DNA of 35,881 nucleotides from Yersinia nurmii (GTDB lineage Bacteria; Pseudomonadota; Gammaproteobacteria; Enterobacterales; Enterobacteriaceae): NCBI RefSeq assembly GCF_001112925.1, contig NZ_CPYD01000016.1, positions 1 to 35,881 of the forward strand, read 5' to 3'. Shown piece by piece: positions 18,393 to 28,600 of this stretch (position 1 is its first letter; each line of letters starts with the position of its first letter). The notes under the pieces were generated by a model. It saw only the letters and a program-made list of their open reading frames with translations, ran no database searches and was not told where the DNA came from. The position numbers and the translations under genes were made by a program.

Positions 18393-19589
18393 TCAGACTG
18401 TCTTAACGGCTATAGGTTCCCCGGCCATTTTCTTTTTCAGCGTGCGCTTGGTTCGGTCAATCACCTCGCCCGCCAACTGGCCGCAGGCTGCATCGATGTC
18501 ATCGCCGCGGGTTTTACGAACAATAGTCGTAAATCCGTATTCCATCAATACCTTGGAGAAACGATCTACCCGGCTATTGGAGCTACGGCCATATGGCGCG
18601 CCTGGGAAGGGGTTCCATGGAATCAAGTTAATCTTACACGGTGTATCCTTCAAACACTCTGCCAGCTGATGAGCCTGTTCGGTGCTGTCATTAATGTGAT
18701 CCAGCATAACGTACTCAACCGTTACCCGCCCGCCGTTGGCGTTCGATTTCGCTAAATAGCGACGAACCGCAGCGAGGAAAGTTTCGATATTATATTTACG
18801 GTTGATTGGTACGATTTCATCACGAATATCATCGGTTGGCGCATGCAGAGAAATGGCCAGCGCCACATCAATCATGTCGCCCAATTTATCCAGCGCCGGA
18901 ACAACACCTGAAGTAGACAGGGTGACTCGACGTTTGGACAAACCAAAACCGAAGTCATCCATCATGATGTCCATCGCCGGAACCACGTTATTCAGGTTCA
19001 GCAACGGCTCACCCATCCCCATCATAACGACGTTGGTGATCGGGCGAGTACCGGTTGCTTTCAGCGAACCGATAATTTTGGCCGCACGCCATACCTGACC
19101 GATAATTTCGGAAACCCGCAGGTTACGGTTGAAGCCCTGCTGAGCGGTTGAGCAGAATTTACATTCAAGAGCACAACCAACCTGAGAAGATACGCACAAA
19201 GTGGCGCGATCGGCTTCAGGGATATACACGGTTTCAACCTGCTGGTCGCCAACTTTGATCGCCCACTTAATGGTGCCATCCGCTGAGCGTTGTTCTTCTG
19301 CCACTTCCGGCGCCCGAATTTCGGCCACGCGCTGTAATTTTGCTCTCAGCACTTTATTAATGTCGGTCATTTGCTCGAAATCATCGTAGCAATAGTGATA
19401 CATCCACTTCATGACCTGATCTGCTCGGAATGGTTTTTCACCCATTTCAGCGAAAAACTCGCGCATTTGCTGGCGATTCAAATCGAGCAGGTTGATTTTA
19501 GCGGTGGCCGGCGCGGCTACCTGCACTGCGCTGTCGGCAGCAGGAGAAGCATCGGGTTGAATTGTTGCAGATAACTGTTGTTCAGACAT
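18393..19589 (-). CDS. rlmN: Dual-specificity RNA methyltransferase RlmN
   Basis: This radical-SAM enzyme methylates C2 of A2503 in 23S rRNA and A37 in some tRNAs. The 398-residue protein is about 14 residues longer than E. coli RlmN at the N-terminus. The radical-SAM cluster ligands are Cys139, Cys143 and Cys146 (GCALECKFC). The two catalytic cysteines of the family are Cys132 (TLCVSSQVG) and Cys369 ([11 protein letters not shown]). The SAM-binding GMGEPLLN motif is present. It lies 159 bp upstream of pilW and about 230 bp after ndk, beyond a terminator, so it probably has its own promoter. Confidence 0.97.
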   Translation of the reverse strand: MSEQQLSATIQPDASPAADSAVQVAAPATAKINLLDLNRQQMREFFAEMGEKPFRADQVMKWMYHYCYDDFEQMTDINKVLRAKLQRVAEIRAPEVAEEQRSADGTIKWAIKVGDQQVETVYIPEADRATLCVSSQVGCALECKFCSTAQQGFNRNLRVSEIIGQVWRAAKIIGSLKATGTRPITNVVMMGMGEPLLNLNNVVPAMDIMMDDFGFGLSKRRVTLSTSGVVPALDKLGDMIDVALAISLHAPTDDIRDEIVPINRKYNIETFLAAVRRYLAKSNANGGRVTVEYVMLDHINDSTEQAHQLAECLKDTPCKINLIPWNPFPGAPYGRSSNSRVDRFSKVLMEYGFTTIVRKTRGDDIDAACGQLAGEVIDRTKRTLKKKMAGEPIAVKTV

Positions 19590-19671
19590 GAGTTGTCGTG
19601 GCCTCGTTGTTACACTTTGCGGCGCTGTGCTTTAAACCGGGTGGCACTTAAAGAAACGGCGATGGATAAAT

Positions 19672-19708
19672 AATAAAAATGCCCCGGGAGAGCTGGCTCA
19701 TCCGGGGC
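19672..19708 (-). terminator. Terminator of ndk
   Basis: On the minus strand GCCCCGG...CCGGGGC (7-bp outer stem, with inner GAGC/GCTC pairing) is followed by ATTTTTATTATT. It lies 110 bp after the ndk stop, before rlmN. Confidence 0.85.
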
Positions 19709-19817
19709 GCGGCATTGTACGAATTTTAAGGCATGGATTCTACGGTTGAAAGGGCATGGCTGCATTTTTATTGTGTCAGCCGATGAAAATTGCCCTGACT
19801 CCTCTTAAATCAACCTA

Positions 19818-20246
19818 TTAGCTGCGTGGAAAAATTTCGTTTTCGCCGAAGAAATAAGCGATTTCACGTTGTGCTGACTCAACGGCATCAGAACCGTGAA
19901 CCGCATTAGCAGTAAAGCTATCGGCAAAATCAGCGCGCAAGGTGCCTGCCAGCGCGTTATCTGGGTTGGTTGCACCCATGATGTCACGGTTGCGCTGAAC
20001 CGCATTTTCGCCTTCCAGAACCTGAACCATGATTGGGCCAGAGGTCATGAACTCAACCAGACCGTCGAAGAAAGGACGGCCTTTATGTTCTGCGTAGAAG
20101 CCTTCAGCCTGTTCTTTGGTCAAGTGCAGCATTTTTGCAGCAATAATCTTGAAGCCGGCATTTTCAAAACGCGCATAGATAGCACCGATGTCGTTGTTAG
20201 CTACTGCGTTTGGCTTGATGATGGAAAAAGTACGTTCTACAGTCAT
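19818..20246 (-). CDS. ndk: Nucleoside-diphosphate kinase
   Basis: This enzyme transfers the gamma-phosphate between nucleoside di- and triphosphates through a phosphohistidine. The 142-residue length is standard. The catalytic His117 lies in [12 protein letters not shown]; the N-terminus has [15 protein letters not shown], and the nucleotide-binding Kpn-loop region is [14 protein letters not shown] 20246 has GAGG at a five-base spacing. A promoter-like -35/-10 pair lies about 130 bp upstream and a clear terminator follows, so it is a single-gene unit. Confidence 0.98.
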   Translation of the reverse strand: MTVERTFSIIKPNAVANNDIGAIYARFENAGFKIIAAKMLHLTKEQAEGFYAEHKGRPFFDGLVEFMTSGPIMVQVLEGENAVQRNRDIMGATNPDNALAGTLRADFADSFTANAVHGSDAVESAQREIAYFFGENEIFPRS

Positions 20247-20565
20247 GACAACCTCTATTTTATTTGATTTCTAATATTGACCGGACTTGGAAACCACCCT
20301 GAATTAGCGTTGCCGCTTGGCTTACAGGCAGATTCTTTAAAGTAATTTTTGCGCCGACCCTGTTAAGTGGTCGCAGATTATATGTGTGCCGAAAGCGCTT
20401 GCCTATGGGAATTACAACAATTTATTAAAAAATTGTTATCTTAATTCCTCATTTTTGTGCACAAATCACATTTCACATAAAAATCAAGTCAGCGGATAAA
20501 AAGCTACGGGTATTAACCGGTTACCGTTCTGCTCAGATCTATCATTCCTATCTTGCCAAAAATTG
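20247..20565. other. ndk upstream region
   Basis: No gene is seen in this spacer between the exported crystallin gene and ndk. It contains the candidate ndk promoter at 20377-20405 and an AT-rich stretch further upstream. I saw no clear terminator for the crystallin gene, so some read-through into ndk is possible. Confidence 0.55.
20377..20405 (-). promoter_or_regulatory. Candidate ndk promoter
   Basis: On the minus strand TAGGCA - 17 bp - TATAAT: a perfect -10, a 4/6 match to -35 and ideal spacing, with about 120 bases to the ndk start. Confidence 0.6.
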
Positions 20566-23010
20566 TCAAAGTTCCTCAATAAACCTAAAGCCAACTTTTT
20601 TCTTCACTATGGCCGAAGGCTGGCTGATCACGCTGGAAACCAATGCGCGTTTCCCTTTTTTGCTCAAATAATCGGCCAATGCCCTGATTGCAGCGGTACC
20701 AGCCCCTCTTATCGACCCCTCAGCCTGCGGATGCAACACGTAGGTTGGGTTTGTCAGAGAGCCGGCTATCCCGGCGTCAAATTCATTGATGTCTACCGCC
20801 ATGGTAATACTGACGATCTGTCCAGATAAGCGCACAATCACATAGATATAGTCATCACGGCTGGTTCTTAACCAGCTTTGTGTCACATCGCTCACTAGGC
20901 GCGAGGCCTCATGCAACTGCTCGATGTTATTGACCTGCTCAAGAGACTCGCCAATTTCCGTCGGCAGATCAACGCTGGCAGGCAGTTTTACCTGATGATA
21001 TATCTGCCTCCATTCATCAATAATCGGCATAAGTCGGCTTCTGGCAGCCTCGGTCGCTTCAGTCGGGCCACTGATCACTTCAATATCGAAATGCTGTTCG
21101 GGATGTTCTACCCAGCGTTCTCCACGCCGAATTCTGGGGATAGTTTCTATAAAATGAAAATCTTGCAGCGACAGTTCATATCGTCCAAGAGGGAGTGATT
21201 GCACTGCCTGAGGAGTTTGTACTCTATCTTCATCTTCGCTATTATCATGAAACAGATAGGCCGCATAGCTAAGCTGGGAAAACTCAAAAGCCGTTTTCAA
21301 ATTAAAGATTTCTTGGTTTACAGAAGATTGAGCCGTTTCCCTGAATAACGTCTGGACTCTGTTAATCAGACGAGTTTCAGTTTGAATATCAGATACGGCG
21401 TGTCCGGTATCACCATTTCGTATAATTCGTTCAATAATTTGTCCAAAATTCTCCGAATTCCAGCTATCCGTGCTGCCGCCAAACAGTAAAGTAAAGTCGG
21501 TTAATATATTCAAGGTCCATTCTATGCAGCCAGGAGCCAAATCACGGCGAGAGCGTAGATGAGGAAGTAACTGATCTTTCATGGAAACTTTGCAAGCCAG
21601 CGCCGTCGCAGGAACCGTTAAGGCCTTACCATTCATATCGGAATGAATCTGAGTGAGAAGACCTTTGGGTTCAGACTGCAAATTGACGATTTGACGCTCC
21701 ATCTGAAAGGTTTCATTCGATTCCAGTTTAGGTAAAGGTTTTGCCGAGCCTGATATTTGCAATATCTTATCGTTCGGTTTTTTAAAGAACTCATCGGCAT
21801 TGCTGACAAATCTGTCAGCCTGATTACAGCGCCCCTGAATCACATAGTTATAAATACTGAGCATCGGCGACGACCAGCAAGATAATATTCCCACCACGCT
21901 GCGGGTTTGTCGGTTGCTTCCCTGTTCTCCGGTTAATACCAGTTTGTCAATGACGACGGGTGTTTCAAGGTTGAAATTACTGACCTTAAAATCAACGGTT
22001 TCTTTTCCATAATCAAAGAGTGAACTAAACAACGGAGAAACATAAATGCTTTTCGTTCCTTTCGACTCAATAAACTGTATTTCAAAATAGTCACCATTGA
22101 ATCGGGAGAGAAATGATAATCTATCGCTATCATCATTAAACCGAAAATTAAAACTGCTGTGTTTATCATTATGCATAAAATACAGTTCTCGATTCTTTAC
22201 CCGAAGAATACCACCGTCAACGAATGATATAGAATAGTCATCATCATTATTTAATATAAAACTAATCAATGCCTCTTTAGAATTCAAACGATAGTCCAAC
22301 CAATAGTGACCAAAAGTGTTTCCTAAAGGAATACGCATAACGTCTTTGATTACACAGCGCTGATCGCAAGTAAAGTTATTGTTTTGAAAAACCTTTATAC
22401 TGGTTATTCTATTATTAATATTTAATCTCTCTAAATCCTGATATGTGAAGTCTTCTGTCAAAAAATAGTATTCCCCTTGAAAGTTATCGTCTTCATAAAC
22501 AACCGCTTGCATATTTTGTGGAACACTAATAGAACTGATCTGATCGTTAAGGGGATTAAGAATATGGTAGTTCTGCCGACCATGATAGCTATTGACATAA
22601 AGATCGATACTTTCATTTGCAGCCAGACATACTACATTTCCAGAAAACTCATCACTTTCATAAAAACATGCCGTACTGTTTACTTCAAATGAGCTAATCT
22701 CATCGTTAAAACCTCTTTTAGTTTTGTCTTTAACGAAGTCAGTATCTTTTTTAATAACTAACTTATCGCCTGAAAAATTAATATCTTTATAAACATTAAC
22801 TGCTAATCCATGAGGAATAACTACCGATGAGATACGGTCATTCCATCTTTCAGGAATACTTTCTACTGAGTTATTTTTCCTAGCACAGAGAGACTCGCCT
22901 CGATAACTATCATTCATAAAGAAACAGACTTTTGGCTCATTGGATAATACGTCGAAGCAGGAAAGTATTGTAGTGAATATCATAATTGATAATATTTTTA
23001 TTTTCATCAT
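20566..23010 (-). CDS. Exported beta/gamma-crystallin protein with C-terminal GNAT-like domain
   Basis: The protein is about 814 residues. GGAG lies five bases before ATG 23010; ATG 23007 is equally possible, and an in-frame extension to 23079 lacks a signal-peptide-compatible start. A Sec signal peptide (about 1-23, cleavage after VLS) precedes four calcium-clamp motifs at residues 57-62 (NDRISS), 102-107 (NDEISS), 155-160 (NDQISS) and 199-204 (NNRITS), which make two beta/gamma-crystallin domains. Residues 205-719 match no family I know; they contain Cys378/Cys395, Cys473/Cys495 and basic sites RQTR (367-370) and RSRR (486-489). Residues 720-814 look like a GNAT acetyltransferase, with RGAGTAAIRALADYLSKKG and KVGFRFI. 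Position and architecture suggest an orthologue of the Y. pestis exported 'Yersinia crystallin', whose crystallin domains were shown to bind calcium. The 5' half is AT-rich, the 3' half is not. A secreted effector role is inference. Confidence 0.8.
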   Translation of the reverse strand: MMKIKILSIMIFTTILSCFDVLSNEPKVCFFMNDSYRGESLCARKNNSVESIPERWNDRISSVVIPHGLAVNVYKDINFSGDKLVIKKDTDFVKDKTKRGFNDEISSFEVNSTACFYESDEFSGNVVCLAANESIDLYVNSYHGRQNYHILNPLNDQISSISVPQNMQAVVYEDDNFQGEYYFLTEDFTYQDLERLNINNRITSIKVFQNNNFTCDQRCVIKDVMRIPLGNTFGHYWLDYRLNSKEALISFILNNDDDYSISFVDGGILRVKNRELYFMHNDKHSSFNFRFNDDSDRLSFLSRFNGDYFEIQFIESKGTKSIYVSPLFSSLFDYGKETVDFKVSNFNLETPVVIDKLVLTGEQGSNRQTRSVVGILSCWSSPMLSIYNYVIQGRCNQADRFVSNADEFFKKPNDKILQISGSAKPLPKLESNETFQMERQIVNLQSEPKGLLTQIHSDMNGKALTVPATALACKVSMKDQLLPHLRSRRDLAPGCIEWTLNILTDFTLLFGGSTDSWNSENFGQIIERIIRNGDTGHAVSDIQTETRLINRVQTLFRETAQSSVNQEIFNLKTAFEFSQLSYAAYLFHDNSEDEDRVQTPQAVQSLPLGRYELSLQDFHFIETIPRIRRGERWVEHPEQHFDIEVISGPTEATEAARSRLMPIIDEWRQIYHQVKLPASVDLPTEIGESLEQVNNIEQLHEASRLVSDVTQSWLRTSRDDYIYVIVRLSGQIVSITMAVDINEFDAGIAGSLTNPTYVLHPQAEGSIRGAGTAAIRALADYLSKKGKRALVSSVISQPSAIVKKKVGFRFIEEL

Positions 23011-23114
23011 CCACACTCCAATATTGCTATTGATCATTGATAAAGAAAAATAAGATTCACTTCTAAAAAAAACCATCAACAGCCGAGGTTAAAAAGAATA
23101 AAAAATCAATTTGG

Positions 23115-23120
23115 ATTATA
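23115..23120 (-). promoter_or_regulatory. Candidate promoter of the exported crystallin gene
   Basis: A perfect TATAAT on the minus strand, 105 bases upstream of the start, sits inside an inverted repeat TTTGG...CCAAA (23110-23130) in a very AT-rich 147-bp spacer after pbpC. No good -35 box is visible. Such AT-rich upstream DNA is typical of H-NS-silenced genes, which is an inference here. Confidence 0.4.
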
Positions 23121-23226
23121 TAAAACCAAAGTCTTATTGGTTACATTATTTTTTAATATAAAAACAACAAATACATCGTATTTTCAAATGCATTGCATTC
23201 TTTTCATTAAGATGATTTAGACTTCC

Positions 23227-25560
23227 TTACTCCAGTCGGAATTCAACGTTGCTGACTTGCCCACTTTCATCCAACACATTTAGCTGATAACGACCCGGAA
23301 CGGTCAGCGTTTGTAGCCATGATTGATGATTTTGAGTGCTAGCAACCTGCTCGCCGTTTAGGAACCACCAGCGTTCCCCTTGTCCACCCTGCGCTTCCAA
23401 TCGTAAATCCAGACTGCTCTTGCCCGGTAGACGACGCACAACAGCCCCATTCCGGATCCCCAGAATCAAAAGTGGAGGACTGTCATTTTCTGCTAGCGGC
23501 GGGCAGTTGGCATTCACCGGCGGTAAACGTTGCGCCCGACGCTCTGCCCACGGCAGCCAAGGCTCAAGCGGCAACGGCCAGAGAGTTAAACGGGTCGGCG
23601 TAGCGTCTGGGCAATCGGCCGCCACTCGCTGACCTTGCTTATTCAGCCATATATTCATCTGGCTACCTTGAATATTTTCCTGCCCGGGAGCCGCCAGCGT
23701 GGGCGGCAAAGTACCTTCCAGCACCCAACTCTGGCGTCGCTGACGGCAGTTACTGTCACCGGCTGGCAATGGCTGCCCGCCCGGCCAGCAGATTTCTTCC
23801 CGGCTCACTGATTCATGCCGCGGGTCGATCGGTAATGCTCGATTTCCCTGATTCAATCGCGCCATGAGTACACTATTAACCTGATGCAAAATAGGTACCG
23901 CAGTGGCAAAGCCAAATTGCCCTGCAACCGGTGTTCCATCCGGTCTACCAACCCAAATACCCAGCGTATAGCGAGCGTTCAGACCAATTGCCCATGCGTC
24001 CCGATAACCGTAACTGGTGCCGGTTTTCCATGCCAAAGGCACAACCGCAGGTAAAATATCGTCGGGAACCGGCCTCCCTTCTCCCGCCATTATCCGTCGC
24101 ACAATCCACGCCGCGCCGGGGGAAAATAGCCGCCGCTCAAGCAACGGTTGCTTAGGCTCGAAACGTAGCTGTCCGGCCATCCCCCCGCGCCCAAAGGCGC
24201 TAAAAGCAGCCACCAATTGATCTAAACGCGCGCCGGTTCCGCCTAATATCAGCGCCAGATTAGGTTCGCTGTGCAGTGGGAATCGTAATATCAAGCCGGC
24301 ATTGCGCAACTTGGCGGCAAAACGTTTGGAACCATAAGCTTCCAAGAGTTGTACCGCTGGCAGATTCAGCGAACGCACTAATGCATCGCTAGCACTCACC
24401 GGCCCGTGAAAACCGGTATCAAAATTCCCCGGACGATAATTGCCAAACCGACGCGGAACGTCCTGTAACAACGATTCGCCGTGAATTAGGCCATCATCCA
24501 ACGCCATCGCATATAAAAAGGGCTTGAGCGTCGAGCCAGGTGAACGCCACGCGCTGATGGTATCAACATGACCGAAACGACTGTCATCACCGAAATCAAC
24601 CGAGCCGATGTAAGCCTTCACTTCCATGGTTGTGTGGTCGACCACGAGTACACCGAGAGAGGTTTTCTCCGGCAACTGGTGCCGCCAGCCTGCGGCCATA
24701 TCTTCCAGTTGGCGCTGCAAACCGGCGTCCAGCGTCGTTTGAATGACTTCACGCTTGTTACCGAGAGTCAGACGACGAGCCAGCAAAGGTGCCTGTTGTG
24801 GCACTTGCCGAGGAGCCAGCCAGATATCTTCCTGTTGAATTTCAGTCACCTGACTCGTAGGCCAAACCTCGTACTGCGCCAATCGAGTTAATACTTTATC
24901 TCGCGCCGCTTTGGCACGTAAAGGGTAACGATCGGGACGCAAATGGCTGGGTGCCTGCGGCAGTACCGCCAGCAAAGCCGCTTCCCCTTGGGTCAGGTTA
25001 TCCGGTGCTTTACCTAAATAAGTCCAACTAGCGGCACCGATTCCCTGCAATGTCCCGCCAAAAGGCGCGCGATTCAGGTAAATCTCCAAAATCTGGTCTT
25101 TGGACAGATGCCATTCCAGCTGAAAGGTGCGCCAGACCTGACGTAGTTTTCCACCTAAAGTGCGAGGATGTGGATCGATCAGGCGCGCAACCTGCATGGA
25201 AAGCGTACTGCCGCCGGAGAGTATTTTCCCCGCTCGAAGATCCTGCCAGGCTGCACGCGCCAGAGACAATGGATTAACACCAGGATGGTGATAGAACCAG
25301 CGATCTTCATAGGTTAGTAACGCTTGCAAATAATACGGAGAAACCTGTTTGATACTGACCGGATAGCGCCAAACGCCGTCATTATCTGCAAAACGCCATA
25401 GGGGAGAGCCATCCTCCGCCACCACAATCCGTGCCATTTGTACATCAGTCAGCGGCAGCGGCCAGATTCTATCAGCCAGCCAAATAGCCGCCGGCAGCAG
25501 CAGCGAGATAAACAGCAAAGAGAGCCAGAAACGGCGGCGAAAACGAAAAAAATGAGTCAT
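23227..25560 (-). CDS. pbpC: Penicillin-binding protein 1C
   Basis: PBP1C is a bifunctional class A penicillin-binding protein, anchored by one N-terminal span (about residues 11-29). The 777-residue protein from ATG 25560 is close to E. coli PbpC (770); a GTG nine codons upstream is an alternative. The glycosyltransferase-51 domain shows YEDRWFYHHPG (catalytic Glu85) and GGSTLSMQVAR. The transpeptidase domain has the SxxK motif at Ser343-Lys346 (GSTLKPF), SLN at 397-399 and KTGTSYGYRD from 512. The C-terminus is a BiPBP_C beta domain. It lies 57 bp after yfhM; the pairing of the two genes is conserved and links wall synthesis to a macroglobulin. Confidence 0.97.
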   Translation of the reverse strand: MTHFFRFRRRFWLSLLFISLLLPAAIWLADRIWPLPLTDVQMARIVVAEDGSPLWRFADNDGVWRYPVSIKQVSPYYLQALLTYEDRWFYHHPGVNPLSLARAAWQDLRAGKILSGGSTLSMQVARLIDPHPRTLGGKLRQVWRTFQLEWHLSKDQILEIYLNRAPFGGTLQGIGAASWTYLGKAPDNLTQGEAALLAVLPQAPSHLRPDRYPLRAKAARDKVLTRLAQYEVWPTSQVTEIQQEDIWLAPRQVPQQAPLLARRLTLGNKREVIQTTLDAGLQRQLEDMAAGWRHQLPEKTSLGVLVVDHTTMEVKAYIGSVDFGDDSRFGHVDTISAWRSPGSTLKPFLYAMALDDGLIHGESLLQDVPRRFGNYRPGNFDTGFHGPVSASDALVRSLNLPAVQLLEAYGSKRFAAKLRNAGLILRFPLHSEPNLALILGGTGARLDQLVAAFSAFGRGGMAGQLRFEPKQPLLERRLFSPGAAWIVRRIMAGEGRPVPDDILPAVVPLAWKTGTSYGYRDAWAIGLNARYTLGIWVGRPDGTPVAGQFGFATAVPILHQVNSVLMARLNQGNRALPIDPRHESVSREEICWPGGQPLPAGDSNCRQRRQSWVLEGTLPPTLAAPGQENIQGSQMNIWLNKQGQRVAADCPDATPTRLTLWPLPLEPWLPWAERRAQRLPPVNANCPPLAENDSPPLLILGIRNGAVVRRLPGKSSLDLRLEAQGGQGERWWFLNGEQVASTQNHQSWLQTLTVPGRYQLNVLDESGQVSNVEFRLE

Positions 25561-25617
25561 AAGGCAATGATTTCGGCCCCTTTGCACAGATGATCCGCAG
25601 CAAAGAGGCCAGAAAGT

Positions 25618-28600
25618 TTATTTCAGTACGCGTAACTGCGTTGGCGTTGAGCCCACGGCACGCCATTCCGGTACATACATAGACTCCACCTGCGGCGGTG
25701 GAATCAGGTAAGTACCCGGTGTGACCGCTCTGGCCAGATACAGCAGCGTGGTAAAGTTATAGCCATCGACATCAACGGCTGCAACATAGCGATCGTCGCG
25801 GAATTCCTGATGTTTAATGGTCGCCTGCTGCATATTCATCTGTAGCTCCGGCAACCCGCTGGCGCTTTCACCCAGACTGGCGCTGCTATCACCCAGATTC
25901 TGGTTTTCCAGTTCCAACCCGGCAGGCAACAAATCGACCACCAGCGCATCAGGCACCCGTTGGTTAGCGCCCACTCTCAGGTAAACCACGATTAACTGGC
26001 CGCTTTTAACCTGATCCAACTGCACCGGATGACCGTTCATGTCCAGATAGGTGCGTGTGATACTTAGATTATTGTTAGAAGGCGTTGGTGCCATCTGCGG
26101 ATAGCCCACTAAATCTAATCGGCTATAAACCGCCGCGCTTCCCGGATTCTGTAGTACCAATCCTTCGGTCAGCTGCTTAGCAGACCAATTCTGGCTAAGC
26201 GGTTTATCATGGGTTTCTGCCGCCCCTTCCGCGTTATTTGTCGCGAAAGCTATCTGCCACGGAGTTTCACTGGCGCTAATTAAAGTGCGTCCGGCCAGAT
26301 ATACCGCGTTGCTTTCCTGCGTCGATAAATAACGCTTTCCAGTTAGTTGCTCAGACAACGACAGCAATCGGCTATCGCGTTGCTGCGGCAATAGGTTATT
26401 TTCTGTTAACAGTGAGAGAATTAAAGCATCGTCGCGAATTTCACTGCCGTAATCTCCCAACCAATAATCGGTTTTAGCGCGTGTCGTCGTCATCCCTTGC
26501 GTCAGCAGGACTTCGGCTCGCGGCATATCACCCATCATTTTCAGCGCGATACCCAATTGCACCAGTGGTAAGCCGGTGCGGGCATCTTTACTGCGGTTGG
26601 CCAACTGACGCAATGCACCCAGAGGCGCTTTCTGCTGCGAAGCTAAAACTAGCCCAGCATAGGCCTGTACCGCAAAGCGTGAATGCAAATCATTGGAACT
26701 GTAGCGCATCTCGATTTGGCTTGGGTCCTGCAAATAACGCAGTAAACGGTTATTGGCCGCCGTCAGCGCGCTGGCTGGTACGCTGTAACCCTGCTGGCTA
26801 GCTCGGAACAGGAAATCGGTGGCATAGGCCGTCAGCCAATGTTCTTCCCAACCCTGTTTATCCCACAGCGCAAATCCGCCGTTATCCTTTTGCATACTCA
26901 GCAGATGTTCGATGCCGGTATCTATGGATTTGCGTCGTTTTTCATCGCTATCGGCTTTAATGCCAATGGAAGTCAACTGGGCATGATTGCTATACAGCGA
27001 CGGATACAGGCCGCTAACAGTTTGCTCTAGACAGCCATAAGGATAGGCATACAGCTCGCTGATGTAGCGCGCCACGTTTAACGGTGGTCGACTGGTTAAC
27101 AACAACTGACCTTCAAGGGTATCTTGTTCCAGACCTTCGGTGGCCTCCGGCGGCAGTATCCAGCTTTCACCGCTGTGCAGAATATTGGCGAAATGGCGAG
27201 TCTGTGCCGGATAAGCCGGTCGCACGCCTATTTTCCAGTGATGCTGATAATCCGGTAGCTTTTCGTTTGGCAGGGCAACGCCGCTGATCACCAAACCAAT
27301 ATCCCCCTGACCGAAACCGTTCAGAGCCTGCACTGGAATCAGCAGAGTTTTACGTTCGCCGTTAGCGAGAGAAAGCTGCTGTTCCCCTGAGCCATTTAAC
27401 GCGATCAGCCCAGTGGCGCTGAGTTTCACCTGTAAATTTTGCGGATGACCGGACAGATTACTTAAGTCCAGCGCCAGTTCGGTATGGTCTCCACCCGCCA
27501 GGAAGCGCGGCGTGGCTAACTGTGCAATCAACGGCGCAGCAACGATCACTTTGCTTTCGGCTTTACCGAAATCCTCATCGCTCCATGCCTGTGCCATCAA
27601 ACGTAATTCGCCGTTGAAATCCGGAATAGCTAACTGAATAGAACCTTCACCTTGTTCATTCAGTGTCACCGGCTGCGCCTGCTGAGCCACAATGGTCACT
27701 TCGGTTATCGGTTTTTTACCGCCGCGAGACAGAGCATCTTCCTCATCACCGTCCCCACCAAAACGCAAGCTACCCAAGCGCCCCTGACCTTCAATCAATT
27801 GACCGTATACATCATATTGATCGACGCTATAACGTTTACGCCCAAAGAAAGCATCGTAAGGATCTGGCGTAGCAAAATCAGTAATGCTGAGAATTCCGCT
27901 ATCCACGGCGGACAACAGCACCTGCACTTTCTTCGGCAATTTACCGTCTATTGGGTTGGCTTTGACTTTGACCGTCAATGTCTCATTCGGACGCATCCGC
28001 GCCGGTGCATCCAGCGTTAGTCCTAGCTTACGCCCTTCATCGACCAACGGCAGATGCAGAATGCCTACTGCTCGTTTAGGCGTGGATTGCACCGTTTTAT
28101 CACCCGGACGAATAATCGTGGCGCTCAGATACAAATCATGTCGGTTCCAGTCCTTATTCAATGGCACCTCAACGTCGGCACCGCCTACTGGCACCGCAAC
28201 TTCCTGCCACCACAGCGGGCCGTCGCTGGACTCCACCAGCAAATAACCGGTACCGGCCGCTGGCGCTTCCACATGTAATTTCACTTTTTCGCCCGGACGA
28301 TAAGCCGGTTTATCCAGCGTCAGTTTTACCTGATCCGGACGCACCGAGCCGCTGCCACCAGTATTGTCCTGCCAATCGTAACCGGCCCAGAAACGGGTGC
28401 TACTAATCAAATCGTTGTGGCTATTGCTTACTTCAACTCGATAAGCCCCCCACTCCACCGGGAAGCTGACTTTACCGCTGCTGCCTGCGGCGATATCAAG
28501 ATTTTTTTCATCCAGCATCAGGTCTTTTTTATCGTATTGCGACATCCAGCCGTCGCTTTCCGACCACTGCCAATAGTAATCGCGGCGTTCACGGACCAAA

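Noticed and set aside
22940-22970. Possible lipobox (ILSC) in the crystallin protein signal peptide
   Set aside because: Leucine at -2 is poor for a lipobox, and a normal signal peptidase I site (VLS before Asn-Glu) follows shortly, so I treat it as a soluble exported protein.
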